Shown here piece after piece: positions 13,105 through 20,910 of a stretch of DNA of 22,690 bases (position 1 is the stretch's first letter; every line of letters begins with the position of its first letter). This stretch comes from a virus. The stretch lies in IMG/VR virus record IMGVR_UViG_3300024257_000060, positions 1-22,690 of that record; one strand, 5' to 3'. The notes below the pieces were generated by a model, which made no database searches, was not told where the DNA came from, and saw only the letters and a program-made list of their open reading frames with translations. Made by a program: the position numbers and the translations under genes.

Positions 13105-13980
13105 ATGCTAGCACTAATAGATGGCGATGTTTGTTTATACCAAGTTGGCTTTGCTGTTCAGAAGAAACACTGGATGGTTGGTGATCTGCAGGCAGACACT
13201 AAGTCAGAGATGAAAAGACTTGCAGAGCAGCTTGCCACACCGTTAGAGGATGTTAAGGAAGTCATTGAGGTAGACCCTATCTCACATGCACTGCACTCTG
13301 TTAAGTCTATGGCTGAGCGTATCATGAATGAGGCAGGATGCTCAGACAAGAGGATCTTCCTGACTGGTTCAGCTAACTTCAGAGTTGATCTATTCCCTGA
13401 GTATAAGGCAAATAGAAAGGATACACCCAAGCCTGTACTGTACGAAGAGATACGTCAGTACATGATTGAACACATGGGTGCTGAGGAAATACATGGGCAG
13501 GAGGCAGACGATGAACTGGGTATACAACAGTGCGAAGACACAGTTATATGTACTATAGACAAAGACTTACTGATGATTGAGGGACAGCATTACAACTGGC
13601 GTAAGCCTGACCAAGGTGTGGTTACAGTGACGAGGGAGGAAGGGTTACATTGGTTCTACCAACAGCTATTGATGGGTGATTCTGTTGATAATATCCCAGG
13701 ACTTAAGGGTATTGGGCCAAAGAAAGCTGAGAAGATACTGTCTCATCTTATCGGTGCTACCAAGGCAGAGTATGATGAGGAAATACTTGCTCAATACAAG
13801 GCCCACCCACACTATAAAGACTTGACTGATCAGTCAACTATTGATACAATTAACTTACATGCAAACCTCCTATTGATACGCACTGAAGAGGATCAAGATC
13901 TATGGAAGTTGACAGAGGACACTGGGCACTTGGCCTTACCCCAGACCCAGACAAGTACTTCGGTTTCGTCTACCTTATAG
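13105..13980 (+). CDS. 5'-3' exonuclease (PIN/FEN, T7 gp6 type)
   Basis: The 291-residue product has the metal-binding acidic pattern of the 5'-nuclease family: LIDGDV at residues 4-9, YKANRKDTPKP near 102-112, EADDELG near 133-139 and TIDKDLLM near 149-156. The helix-3-turn-helix follows as GDSVDNIPGLKGIGPKKAEKIL near 191-212. It would degrade 5' ends and remove RNA primers in replication and recombination. A Phe/Trp-rich region (GLHWFYQQLLMGDS) precedes the H3TH. AAGGAGAAAGATA before ATG 13105 is a strong ribosome-binding site. Its last ~80 bases are shared with the GIY-YIG gene in another frame. Confidence 0.9.
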   Translation: MLALIDGDVCLYQVGFAVQKKHWMVGDLQADTKSEMKRLAEQLATPLEDVKEVIEVDPISHALHSVKSMAERIMNEAGCSDKRIFLTGSANFRVDLFPEYKANRKDTPKPVLYEEIRQYMIEHMGAEEIHGQEADDELGIQQCEDTVICTIDKDLLMIEGQHYNWRKPDQGVVTVTREEGLHWFYQQLLMGDSVDNIPGLKGIGPKKAEKILSHLIGATKAEYDEEILAQYKAHPHYKDLTDQSTIDTINLHANLLLIRTEEDQDLWKLTEDTGHLALPQTQTSTSVSSTL

Positions 13981-14348
13981 AGAACATCACGACAGGGGAA
14001 AGGTACATAGGTAAGAAACAGTACTGCTTCAAGCGTATGGTGAGGCAGGCAGGTAAGAAGAGAAGAAGATCTACCTCATCCCCGTCAGGATGGGAGAGAT
14101 ACACAGGCAGTAGCGCACATGTTAATGCAGCCATTGCTGAACAAGGCATTAAGGCATTCACATTCACTGTACTGTCTCAGCACACAGGCAAGGGAGACCT
14201 GAGGTACGCAGAGTTCATGGAGCAAGTGCTTAGAAGAACACTCACGGATAATACTTATTATAACAGACAGTACGAGGCTATCAGGTATATACCTAAGTGT
14301 GATCCTGATAACGAGTACCACTACCTCGCTGTCTACAAGGGTGACTAA
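13902..14348 (+). CDS. GIY-YIG family nuclease
   Basis: The 148-residue protein has GFVYLIEN at 21-28 and RYIGKK near 34-39, the two strands of the GIY-YIG motif (first one as V-Y-L). A Lys/Arg-rich stretch follows, then W-x-x-YTGSS, a Phe-rich strand, a Glu in YAEFMEQ and Asn in YYNRQ, all at the spacing expected for the catalytic core. It probably is a homing-type or Seg-like endonuclease. The 79-base overlap with the exonuclease is larger than usual; GAAGAGGATC lies about 10 nt before ATG 13902, but the true start could be further inside. Confidence 0.75.
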   Translation: MEVDRGHWALGLTPDPDKYFGFVYLIENITTGERYIGKKQYCFKRMVRQAGKKRRRSTSSPSGWERYTGSSAHVNAAIAEQGIKAFTFTVLSQHTGKGDLRYAEFMEQVLRRTLTDNTYYNRQYEAIRYIPKCDPDNEYHYLAVYKGD

Positions 14349-15137
14349 ATGAACAATGAATTAGTATTAGTAGTAGGCGATTGCCATGTCAGTAACAACC
14401 AGTCCTTGGATAGATTCAGGTGGTTGGGTAAGCTGATTGCAGAGACAAGACCTGATCATATAGTATTGATTGGTGACTTCCTCACTCTCAATTCCTTGTC
14501 AGCATGGGACAGGAACAAGAGAATGAACATGGAGAACAAGAGATACTTCCTTGAGATAGATGCAGGCAGGGAAGCACTGTCCTTACTACAGCATGACATG
14601 ACCATGCTACGTGCAAGACAGAAGCTTAATAAGAAGAGGTTATACAACCCATCATTAGTATACGTAGAGGGCAACCATGAAGATAGACTCACACGATACC
14701 TGGAGACAGACCCTACATTCGATGGCCACGTTTCTGTGCAGAAAGACTTACACTTGGCTGAAGATAACTGGGTGTGGGTGCCTTACAGGTCTTCTCATAG
14801 CATACGTGGTATTGACTTTACACACGTTCCTCACAACAAAGCCAAGCCAATCACAGGTATGGACATCAACAAGAAGTGTAGTGACGTCACTATCAACTCC
14901 ACAGTATATGGACATACACATGAAGCACACTTTTCCAACCATAGAAGGCACGGACAGAACACTAATCAGCACGTTCTGAACTGTGGTTGTTTCTTCCCTG
15001 AAGATCAGGACGAGGACTACTGTGACGGGAGGATAAAGAACTACTGGAGAGGTGTCATGTTAATGGACATCTATGATCAGGGTATGTTCGACATCAGCAC
15101 TGTAAGCATGACCTCATTGGAGAATAACTATGGATGA
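14349..15137 (+). CDS. Calcineurin-like metallophosphoesterase
   Basis: The 262-residue product shows the five-block signature of the family: GDCHVS (GDxH) at 10-15, LIGDF near 40-44, GNHED near 107-111, a THVPHN segment near 158-163, and GHTHEAH near 187-193. Two metal ions should be bound for phosphoester hydrolysis, possibly on DNA, RNA or nucleotides; the substrate cannot be predicted. The start directly follows the GIY-YIG stop, and the end overlaps the HNH-like gene by eight bases. No signal peptide is present, so it acts in the cytoplasm. Confidence 0.85.
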   Translation: MNNELVLVVGDCHVSNNQSLDRFRWLGKLIAETRPDHIVLIGDFLTLNSLSAWDRNKRMNMENKRYFLEIDAGREALSLLQHDMTMLRARQKLNKKRLYNPSLVYVEGNHEDRLTRYLETDPTFDGHVSVQKDLHLAEDNWVWVPYRSSHSIRGIDFTHVPHNKAKPITGMDINKKCSDVTINSTVYGHTHEAHFSNHRRHGQNTNQHVLNCGCFFPEDQDEDYCDGRIKNYWRGVMLMDIYDQGMFDISTVSMTSLENNYG

Positions 15138-15486
15138 TTCATTGTGGGTACAAGTACCAGACTTCCCTAACTACCTGATACACCCTGACGGACACATCAG
15201 ACATGTCCTGACAGAGAAGTATATGAAACATAACTCAGCAGATCACAGGGTTCAGTTGATAGCAGGTAACAGGAGAAGAACTGTTAAGCTTCATAGGTTG
15301 ATGGCGCAGACCTTCAAGGTTGAGGGTGAGGGACGTACAGTAGGGTACAGGGACAGAGACACAAGGAACATAGCTGCCTCCAATCTGTACTGGATGCACA
15401 GGCCATACGGAGAGAGACGGGAAGAGGAAGAGACAGATGAGACACGTCTGTTCAATAAGTTTAAAGGTCTTGGGGGAATAATCTAG
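15130..15486 (+). CDS. Degenerate NUMOD4/HNH-like protein
   Basis: The 118-residue product begins with a NUMOD4-type W-x-x-VPDFPNYLIHPDGHIRH segment and continues with KLHRLMAQTF (residues 53-62) as in HNH homing endonucleases. The following HNH core reads VGYRDRDTRNIAASNLYW where active relatives have (N/D)HxxxxxxxN..NLEW. The metal/catalytic Asn-His is thus Gly-Tyr, while the second Asn remains. Catalysis is probably lost. The charged tail (EREEEE-like) is not typical. It may be a decaying homing endonuclease or a repurposed DNA-binding protein. GGAG precedes the start. Confidence 0.75.
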   Translation: MDDSLWVQVPDFPNYLIHPDGHIRHVLTEKYMKHNSADHRVQLIAGNRRRTVKLHRLMAQTFKVEGEGRTVGYRDRDTRNIAASNLYWMHRPYGERREEEETDETRLFNKFKGLGGII

Positions 15487-15487
15487 C

Positions 15488-15823
15488 ATGACAGATAATA
15501 ATAATAATACAGACAGTAGCACTAACAATGTAGTAGGGATTGATTCACGGTGGGTAACGCCTGACGGTAAGCTAACACCCAATGAATCTATTGTTGATTA
15601 CCTTAAGGCAATGACATTACTTGCTGAACAGGGTGAGGTACAGTCAATCATTGTGTGTACTGGTGGTATGGATCATATCTATACATCATTCATGGGAGGT
15701 ATGGCCTTACAGTATCCTCAGCCATGTATAGGTGAGCTTAATCTGGTACTGTCTGACCTGGTAGTAGCTGCTAAGTTTGGGTATGAACACATGTTTGATG
15801 ATGATGATGAGGGTGACGTGTAA
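15488..15823 (+). CDS. Hypothetical protein, 111 aa
   Basis: Unrecognised. The N-terminus is a polar tract (MTDNNNNTDSSTNN) followed by a compact region: DYLKAMTLLAEQGEVQSIIVCTGG, then MGGMALQYPQPCIGELNLVLSDLVVAAKFG, and an acidic end DDDDEGD. The mixture of helix and strand resembles small phage proteins that accompany nucleotide-metabolism genes. GGGGGAATAATCTAGC lies upstream of the ATG, and the stop overlaps the next start. Confidence 0.6.
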   Translation: MTDNNNNTDSSTNNVVGIDSRWVTPDGKLTPNESIVDYLKAMTLLAEQGEVQSIIVCTGGMDHIYTSFMGGMALQYPQPCIGELNLVLSDLVVAAKFGYEHMFDDDDEGDV

Positions 15824-16422
15824 TGGGTATTCGATTAACAATGGACTGTCGTACATGCAGACATGTAGACACCAGTAATCTGGTTATGCCATGTTCAGTG
15901 TGCACCCCTGAGTCTGTACTGTGGCAGAAGAGAGAGGAAGTAGAAGAGTCAAGGAACTGTGTTACCTGTATGTACCATGACAACGCACTGTTCAAGAATC
16001 CGTGTGATGTGTGTGGCCTGGGTTATCCAAGATGGGAGAGTAAGGATAAGGCTGATAAGGTACAGGCCGCTATTGCCAAGGGACTAAGCATGCCTGACCT
16101 AGATCATAGTACACAGGTAACGGAACAGAAATTCAAATGGTTCAGTGACGTGTTCAGGGATACACCCAGTACGGAGATGGAGTACTCAGATATTCCCGAG
16201 CAGGAAGATTCCTTACCAGAACAGGTAGGAGGGGATCATTATTCCCGTATGGGAATACAGCCAAAGGATTACATACTGAAGAATAAGTTAGGTTATGCTG
16301 AAGGTAACGTAGTTAAGTACGTGTCAAGGCATGACAAGAAGAATGGTAAGGAAGATATACTTAAGGCAATACAATACTTAAACTTCATACTTGAGGATCA
16401 ATACCAGGAGGATGAATCCTAA
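15823..16422 (+). CDS. Tandem zinc-finger protein fused to DUF3310
   Basis: The 199-residue protein has two C-x2-C-x11-C-x2-C modules (Cys 9, 12, 24, 27 and again about 37 residues on), then a linker, then a DUF3310 domain: QVGGDHYSRMGIQPKDYI near 134-151, VVKYVSRHDKKNGKEDILKA and a final helix YLNFIL. DUF3310 proteins are common in phages near nucleotide-metabolism genes and have been annotated as putative nucleotide kinases without proof. The fused fingers match the free-standing 46-aa protein at 8380-8520. GAGGGTGACGTG before the ATG and TAATG coupling support this start. Neighbouring dCTP deaminase-like gene suggests a nucleotide pathway link. Confidence 0.8.
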   Translation: MGIRLTMDCRTCRHVDTSNLVMPCSVCTPESVLWQKREEVEESRNCVTCMYHDNALFKNPCDVCGLGYPRWESKDKADKVQAAIAKGLSMPDLDHSTQVTEQKFKWFSDVFRDTPSTEMEYSDIPEQEDSLPEQVGGDHYSRMGIQPKDYILKNKLGYAEGNVVKYVSRHDKKNGKEDILKAIQYLNFILEDQYQEDES

Positions 16423-16958
16423 TGCTAGTATCAGGCAGAGGACTTGAAGACTTAATTAAAGAAGGTGTAGTAAGTGCTGACTTAACCAATGTCAATGCTT
16501 CATCAATAGACCTGAGGTTAGGTAAGGTCATCGAAGTAGAGAGTAATGAGTGTCAGAATGCAGTACCTGTAGACCTTCAGGGTAAGCAGGGTATAGGCAT
16601 GACACCTTTCAAGTTACCCTACAACCTGTTGCCAGGTCAGTTCTGTCTGGCACATACAGAGGAATGGTTCAACTTACCTGACAGTATCTCATGCCATGTA
16701 TTCCTTAAGTCATCCCATGCAAGGGCAGGTCTTAATCATAGTCTTGCAGGATGGGCTGACCCTGGTTGGTCTGGTCAGTTAACACTTGAGTATAAGAACA
16801 TCACTCAGTATAACCTACTAAGACTTGAGCCAGGTATGAAGTGTGTTCAGGCAGTGTTCTTTGAGCATACACCAGTACCTAAGTACCTGTCATACTCCAC
16901 TAAGGGTAGCTACAATGGATCTGAGGGTGTTACTCACCCCAGTGGTACTCAGATATGA
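16422..16958 (+). CDS. dCTP deaminase / dUTPase-family protein
   Basis: The 178-residue product matches the Dcd family: GLEDLIKEG and SSIDLRLG near the N-terminus, KSSHARAG near 95-102 (compare R-S-S in Dcd), then AGWADPGWSG and LEYKN with the Glu that activates the catalytic water, and LRLEPGMKCVQAVFFE. This would turn dCTP into dUTP (or dUMP if bifunctional) for dTTP supply. The usual Arg at the first Ser-Ser site is Lys and a His replaces the Leu/Ile region, so activity should not be assumed. It overlaps the DUF3310 gene by one base (TAATG) and the next small ORF by four. Confidence 0.8.
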   Translation: MLVSGRGLEDLIKEGVVSADLTNVNASSIDLRLGKVIEVESNECQNAVPVDLQGKQGIGMTPFKLPYNLLPGQFCLAHTEEWFNLPDSISCHVFLKSSHARAGLNHSLAGWADPGWSGQLTLEYKNITQYNLLRLEPGMKCVQAVFFEHTPVPKYLSYSTKGSYNGSEGVTHPSGTQI

Positions 16959-17029
16959 ATGATGAAGATAAGTACATGCTGACTATGCTGTTGATCTGGG
17001 GATTAGTACTGTACATCATGCTGCACTAA
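16955..17029 (+). CDS. Tiny membrane peptide, 24 aa
   Basis: MNDEDKYMLTMLLIWGLVLYIMLH has an acidic, hydrophilic start and about 16 hydrophobic residues, enough for one membrane helix. Its ATG overlaps the preceding stop (ATGA), the same junction style as other genes in the window. It is the last rightward gene, ending nine bases before the leftward DUF1353 gene. Short length makes this tentative. A regulatory or lysis-related peptide is possible, but unproven. Confidence 0.45.
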   Translation: MNDEDKYMLTMLLIWGLVLYIMLH

Positions 17030-17047
17030 TGGTCTCTACTAGAGCCA
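17030..17047. terminator. Weak hairpin at convergent junction
   Basis: TGG(T)CTCT-ACT-AGAGCCA forms a seven-pair stem with one bulge exactly between the two converging operons. On the plus strand a pyrimidine-rich TCTAAGTTTCTT follows; on the minus strand there is no U-tract. It could reduce read-through from either side, but the stem is short and the call is tentative. Confidence 0.3.
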
Positions 17048-17347
17048 TCTAAGTTTCTTACCACCAAACAGGAAGGTTGTCCATCTCCAGGTCACAGACC
17101 TAATGCGATGACCTTCCTCTACTAATATATCACTCAGTATTGCTGAGGCCTGCCAATTGGTACACTCCGTACCGTCATCAAACCTACCAACATCACATAA
17201 CCAGTCGTGTACCCACCAAGAGGTACTATCTTTTATATCTATGGCCCCTGTAGCTCCATCACTCATGTACCCCTTAGGTACAGTGACTCTCTTGTTGTAT
17301 CTACTACTATAGTACGTAATCTGGGATAGACTAGTGTACTCATTCAC
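17039..17347 (-). CDS. DUF1353 family protein
   Basis: The 102-residue product matches DUF1353: a VPKGYMSDGATGA segment near residues 23-35, followed by WWVHDWLCDVGRFDDG near 44-59 with the conserved H-D-W-L. It lacks a signal peptide. DUF1353 genes are common among phage tail and lysis genes, and their biochemical function is not established. It is the last gene of the leftward operon; its ATG overlaps the stop of the upstream XhlA-like gene by four bases. Confidence 0.8.
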   Translation of the reverse strand: MNEYTSLSQITYYSSRYNKRVTVPKGYMSDGATGAIDIKDSTSWWVHDWLCDVGRFDDGTECTNWQASAILSDILVEEGHRIRSVTWRWTTFLFGGKKLRWL

Positions 17348-17622
17348 TTGAATAACCCCTTTATCTCTCCGAACTTCATAGTCATTACTAGGATAACAAC
17401 ACCCACAATAGTCTTGACTACCTTAATGACTGTCTTCCAGAAGAACAACTCAACCTCAGTCTTCTCCATACGGCTTGCCATATCCTGCCGCCACTCCTTA
17501 GTCTCAGCCCTATCCCTATCACCATCAGCAATAGCCTGATCGAATCTCTGGAAATGTCTGTTCATCAATGAGGTAAGTGCATCAACCTTAGCCTCTATCC
17601 TCTCCTGATCTTTACTTGTCAT
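17344..17622 (-). CDS. XhlA/holin-like small membrane protein
   Basis: The 92-residue protein has a long polar, probably coiled-coil N-terminal domain (MTSKDQERIEAKVDALTSLM, then an acidic-basic stretch to about residue 58) and a single membrane helix (FFWKTVIKVVKTIVGVVILV) near 60-82 with a short tail EIKGLFK. This matches the layout of hemolysin XhlA-type proteins and small phage holins. It may take part in lysis together with the virion or soluble lysins. It lies between the 61-aa protein and DUF1353, with 1- to 4-base overlaps. Confidence 0.65.
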   Translation of the reverse strand: MTSKDQERIEAKVDALTSLMNRHFQRFDQAIADGDRDRAETKEWRQDMASRMEKTEVELFFWKTVIKVVKTIVGVVILVMTMKFGEIKGLFK

Positions 17623-17807
17623 TACACTTCACTCAGTATGGAGCTGAACCACCCACGAGGTGATCTGTACAGTGATGCACCTGACCCATCACCAGGCAGT
17701 ACGTATGCCTCAGCCCTGTCAATAGTAATACCTTCAAAGGCAACAGTCCCACCAGATACAGTAACACCACCACTGACATTCTTAAGTTTTACATTACGTA
17801 GTGCCAT
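17622..17807 (-). CDS. Hypothetical protein, 61 aa
   Basis: Unrecognised small beta-rich protein: VKLKNVSGGVTVSGGTVAFEGITIDRAEAYVLPG, followed by SGASLYRSPRGWFSSILSEV. The repeated VSGG and V...T spacing suggests a compact beta-sheet with no membrane helix. It shares one base with each neighbour (TAATG-like junctions), so translation is coupled with the large virion gene and the XhlA-like gene. Could be a small structural or fibre-linked protein (inference). Confidence 0.6.
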   Translation of the reverse strand: MALRNVKLKNVSGGVTVSGGTVAFEGITIDRAEAYVLPGDGSGASLYRSPRGWFSSILSEV

Positions 17808-20800
17808 TACCCTATCCTTCCGCCCTCAAAGGGTGTCATTGAGCCATCAGTACCAAGGATGAATCTATTACCATCACTATCTTCAACTAACCCTGGCTTA
17901 AGTGGAGCTACTGTAGGTGCAGGTGCTTCCTCTACTGGCCCCTGCTGCTTGATTGTGATAGTGCCTGCCTGTGATGAAGCATGCTTACCTTTACTTGGAG
18001 TGAATGCAAATACAGTCTCTCCCTGCTTATCTATATAAGTGATAGTACCATCACCATCCTGCCGTATTGTTTCAATATCATTAGTTGCTACTTTATTGTA
18101 CCTCTCCGCCCTGCGTTTCGCTAGACCCTTAGAAGACTGTCTTCCTATAGTTGCTGTATCCAGTAGGTTGATGGCTATATCCGCCTCACTTGTGGTATCA
18201 GGGTCAGCAGCCAGTGCTGTGGCTAAAGCAGTCCCTGTCATAATACCTGAACCTAAGTTATAAGAAGCGTCCAGCAGTACTTCCTGAAGACTCTCTGAGA
18301 TATTATCAAACCCAGGCTTCTCCTTCCATTTCCCCATCAGGTCGTCAAGGTGTATCTTAACTGCCTTCTGTTCTGTCAGGTCTTCCCCATGTTTCTTTTT
18401 CAACTTTGTGTATAGTGCTGTTGTAAGCCCAAGCTTGCCTGTTTCCGCAGCACCAGTGGTATCACCCTCAGCCCCTTCACTACCCCGCAGACTATTGAAT
18501 ACATTCTGTGTGGGGGTCTTCTTATTCTTCCTTACTACCGGTGTGATAGCCTTGTCTCTTGCCACTGCCTTATTCAAATCACTTCTCTCCTGTGCTTGCT
18601 GCTCTGTCACTGTCTTTCCTGCAGCCATGTCAGCCTTAAGGGAATTAATCTTTTGCAGTTCTTCAAGTGATTCTGGCTCAGCTTCAGTCACTGGCTGTAG
18701 GGAATCAATGCCTACTTCAGGCAGCACCTCTGTCTTAGGCTCTGCTTCAGGCAGCAACGGTTCAAAGAAATCAGCAAGTGCCTGAACACCGCCAGCAGTT
18801 ATCTCTGCAGGTGTACCAGTAATCACAGACATAAGACTCTTCCTACGCCCAGTCAATTGTGCCAGTTCTTTATCTATATTCTCTTGCCCTAGGGCCTTTA
18901 CAGTCAGCTTACTTGGGTTAGAGAAGTAATCTATCTGCCTAGTAAGCTCCTTAACTTCTGACTGCTGCTGCTTATTAGTCACTGACTTGATCAGGTTCTT
19001 GGCTAACTCTGCATTAGGCTGACCCAGTACCTGATACCTCTTATTATACTTAAGCATACTGTTAAGGTGTGCTACTGCGTTGAATGCTCCTAACGAAGCC
19101 TTGCGCTGCCTACCACCACCCTGCCCAACCAACTGTGCAGCACTCTCTGCAGCTCTGCCTGGTGCTCCAAGTACTTTCTGCCCCCATTCCTTAAGGTTGG
19201 TTGCTATACCTGCACCAGTCTGCCCATCAATCTCAAATAATTGTGTCTCTTCATTGAATACAGGAACCTTCCCACTATTAATCATCTCTACCACAGAGCT
19301 TTGCCATACCCCATTTGCATATTCAACAGTAGTATTAACTTCGTCTCTGGTTAGGCCAGGCATATCAGGGTCACTGAGTATCTGGAACCCTTCAAACCCT
19401 TTCTCACCAAGGTATGATAACGCATGCTGTCTCTGCAACATCTCCTGCTTATCTACTAAGTCAGTCCTGAATCTATTCTCCTCAGTTGCTCCCCGTGGCC
19501 CCCACTGCTCCTGTGTTGGACGTAATACCAATGGTGCCCCTGCAGGTATATAGGTCAGGGCACTGATAGCGTGGCTATCCCAGAAGACTGCCTCCGGCCC
19601 CTCTACCTTAATAGTAGATTTACCATTGTTCTGGTAAGCATCGGCCAATGACCCCCACATAGCGTCTACCTGCCTCTTAGCACCAGTAGCCTTATCCCCC
19701 ATGTTGTTCTTAACCCATTGCTGAGCAACAACTGATTGAACTCCCTTAGCTCCCATACCAGCACCAAGTCTTAGTGCTTTCTCACTCATGACACCACCAC
19801 CCATGACCATCTTAGTTAGGTAAACCTTCTCCATAGCCTCTGCCAGAACCTTACCACCCCGCTTATTAGCAAGCTCAATGGCGAGGACATGCTCTGCACG
19901 GGAAGAATCACCCATATACCAGTACTCGTGAGTCAACTTCTGTATTTTAAGGTCGTTGGCCATAACTGCCTCAACAGACCCATCCGTGACAATACTATCC
20001 CAGTACTCCTTACTGTCCGTATTCCTCTTGTGCATGGCAGCTACTGCTGTGTCTGGTATGATGCTGCCTTGTTTGGCCTGCTCTGCCACCGCAGCATCTA
20101 TCTCTGCTGCATGTCTCCTATGTATACCAGAAACAGCCAGCTTACCATTAATGGTAGTAAGGCCTCCTTCACTCAGACGTAGTGCATTCAGCTCTTCGTA
20201 GGAATCCTGGTTAAATGAATTGCCTCTAATTTTATTGATCTGGGCAGTGAACGTATGCTCATCCATCTTACCCTGGCGTAGCGCAGCATCGAAGTCTGCC
20301 TTAGCCATCTCCTGTTTTTGTACCCCCTGCAGTACATTCATGGCGTCAGTGAATGAGTTAGATCCTGCCGGTAACAATAACTGCTTGTCCTGCACATCAT
20401 CAATAAAGTTCTGTTGTGGTGTCTTCTTAGTAGAACGTCCAGTACCAAGGCCAAGACCAAGACCAAGGCCACTGCCTATACCAAATAATGACGCCTGCTG
20501 CCGTAGCTTTGGTGCAAGATCAGGTCTATCAGCAATCCTACGCTTAGTATCTGACCTCAGCCGTGTCTCAATAGCTCTCTGTGTAGTCTTACTGGCAGTA
20601 AGCTTGGCATTAGCCGCACCAACAAGCTCCTTTCTTATATCTTCTGTCTCATGCTTATCAGTAGCAGCCTTGATTAAATCTCTTTCTGCCTGTGCCTGAT
20701 CAATAACAGCCTGTTCTGATGCCTTAGTGTTCTCCTGCACGAAGTTACGTTGGTTCATCAGGTTTATAGTTGATGATGCAGATACAGCACTGTCAATACC

Positions 20801-20908
20801 TGTTGCCACATCCTGTATGGCAAGTGTTTTACTGAAGTCCTGTACAGCCACTTGTTGTGGAACACTGGCTGCAGGCTGTTGTATGTCATTAGTAGTTAAG
20901 TTACCCAA
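17807..20908 (-). CDS. Large internal virion protein with lysozyme-like domain
   Basis: The 1033-residue protein is mostly helical and Ala/Gln/Lys-rich, with a GLGLGLGLG tract near residues 146-154. A T4-lysozyme/GH24-like domain spans about 800-940: RGSEG near its start (probable catalytic Glu), ETGKLGLTTALY, SLQEVLLDASYNLGSG and KGLAKRRAERYNK at its end. Such lytic domains in virion proteins open peptidoglycan during DNA injection. A short beta-rich tail (YIDKQGETVFAF, then a Pro-rich linker, then RFILGTDGS) follows. The start is TTG (20906-20908) with GGGGAG 9 nt upstream; no ATG is in frame until about residue 50. KKTP(Q/T)QN occurs twice, near residue 160 and near 795, just before the lysozyme domain. 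Confidence 0.75.
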   Translation of the reverse strand: MGNLTTNDIQQPAASVPQQVAVQDFSKTLAIQDVATGIDSAVSASSTINLMNQRNFVQENTKASEQAVIDQAQAERDLIKAATDKHETEDIRKELVGAANAKLTASKTTQRAIETRLRSDTKRRIADRPDLAPKLRQQASLFGIGSGLGLGLGLGTGRSTKKTPQQNFIDDVQDKQLLLPAGSNSFTDAMNVLQGVQKQEMAKADFDAALRQGKMDEHTFTAQINKIRGNSFNQDSYEELNALRLSEGGLTTINGKLAVSGIHRRHAAEIDAAVAEQAKQGSIIPDTAVAAMHKRNTDSKEYWDSIVTDGSVEAVMANDLKIQKLTHEYWYMGDSSRAEHVLAIELANKRGGKVLAEAMEKVYLTKMVMGGGVMSEKALRLGAGMGAKGVQSVVAQQWVKNNMGDKATGAKRQVDAMWGSLADAYQNNGKSTIKVEGPEAVFWDSHAISALTYIPAGAPLVLRPTQEQWGPRGATEENRFRTDLVDKQEMLQRQHALSYLGEKGFEGFQILSDPDMPGLTRDEVNTTVEYANGVWQSSVVEMINSGKVPVFNEETQLFEIDGQTGAGIATNLKEWGQKVLGAPGRAAESAAQLVGQGGGRQRKASLGAFNAVAHLNSMLKYNKRYQVLGQPNAELAKNLIKSVTNKQQQSEVKELTRQIDYFSNPSKLTVKALGQENIDKELAQLTGRRKSLMSVITGTPAEITAGGVQALADFFEPLLPEAEPKTEVLPEVGIDSLQPVTEAEPESLEELQKINSLKADMAAGKTVTEQQAQERSDLNKAVARDKAITPVVRKNKKTPTQNVFNSLRGSEGAEGDTTGAAETGKLGLTTALYTKLKKKHGEDLTEQKAVKIHLDDLMGKWKEKPGFDNISESLQEVLLDASYNLGSGIMTGTALATALAADPDTTSEADIAINLLDTATIGRQSSKGLAKRRAERYNKVATNDIETIRQDGDGTITYIDKQGETVFAFTPSKGKHASSQAGTITIKQQGPVEEAPAPTVAPLKPGLVEDSDGNRFILGTDGSMTPFEGGRIG
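20445..20471 (-). repeat. Short hexanucleotide repeat in virion gene
   Basis: CCAAGG and CCAAGA units alternate about four times on the plus strand and encode the Gly-Leu tract of the large virion protein. Such a tract can slip during replication, and it may form a flexible or amphipathic linker. Confidence 0.6.
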
Positions 20909-20910
20909 TG

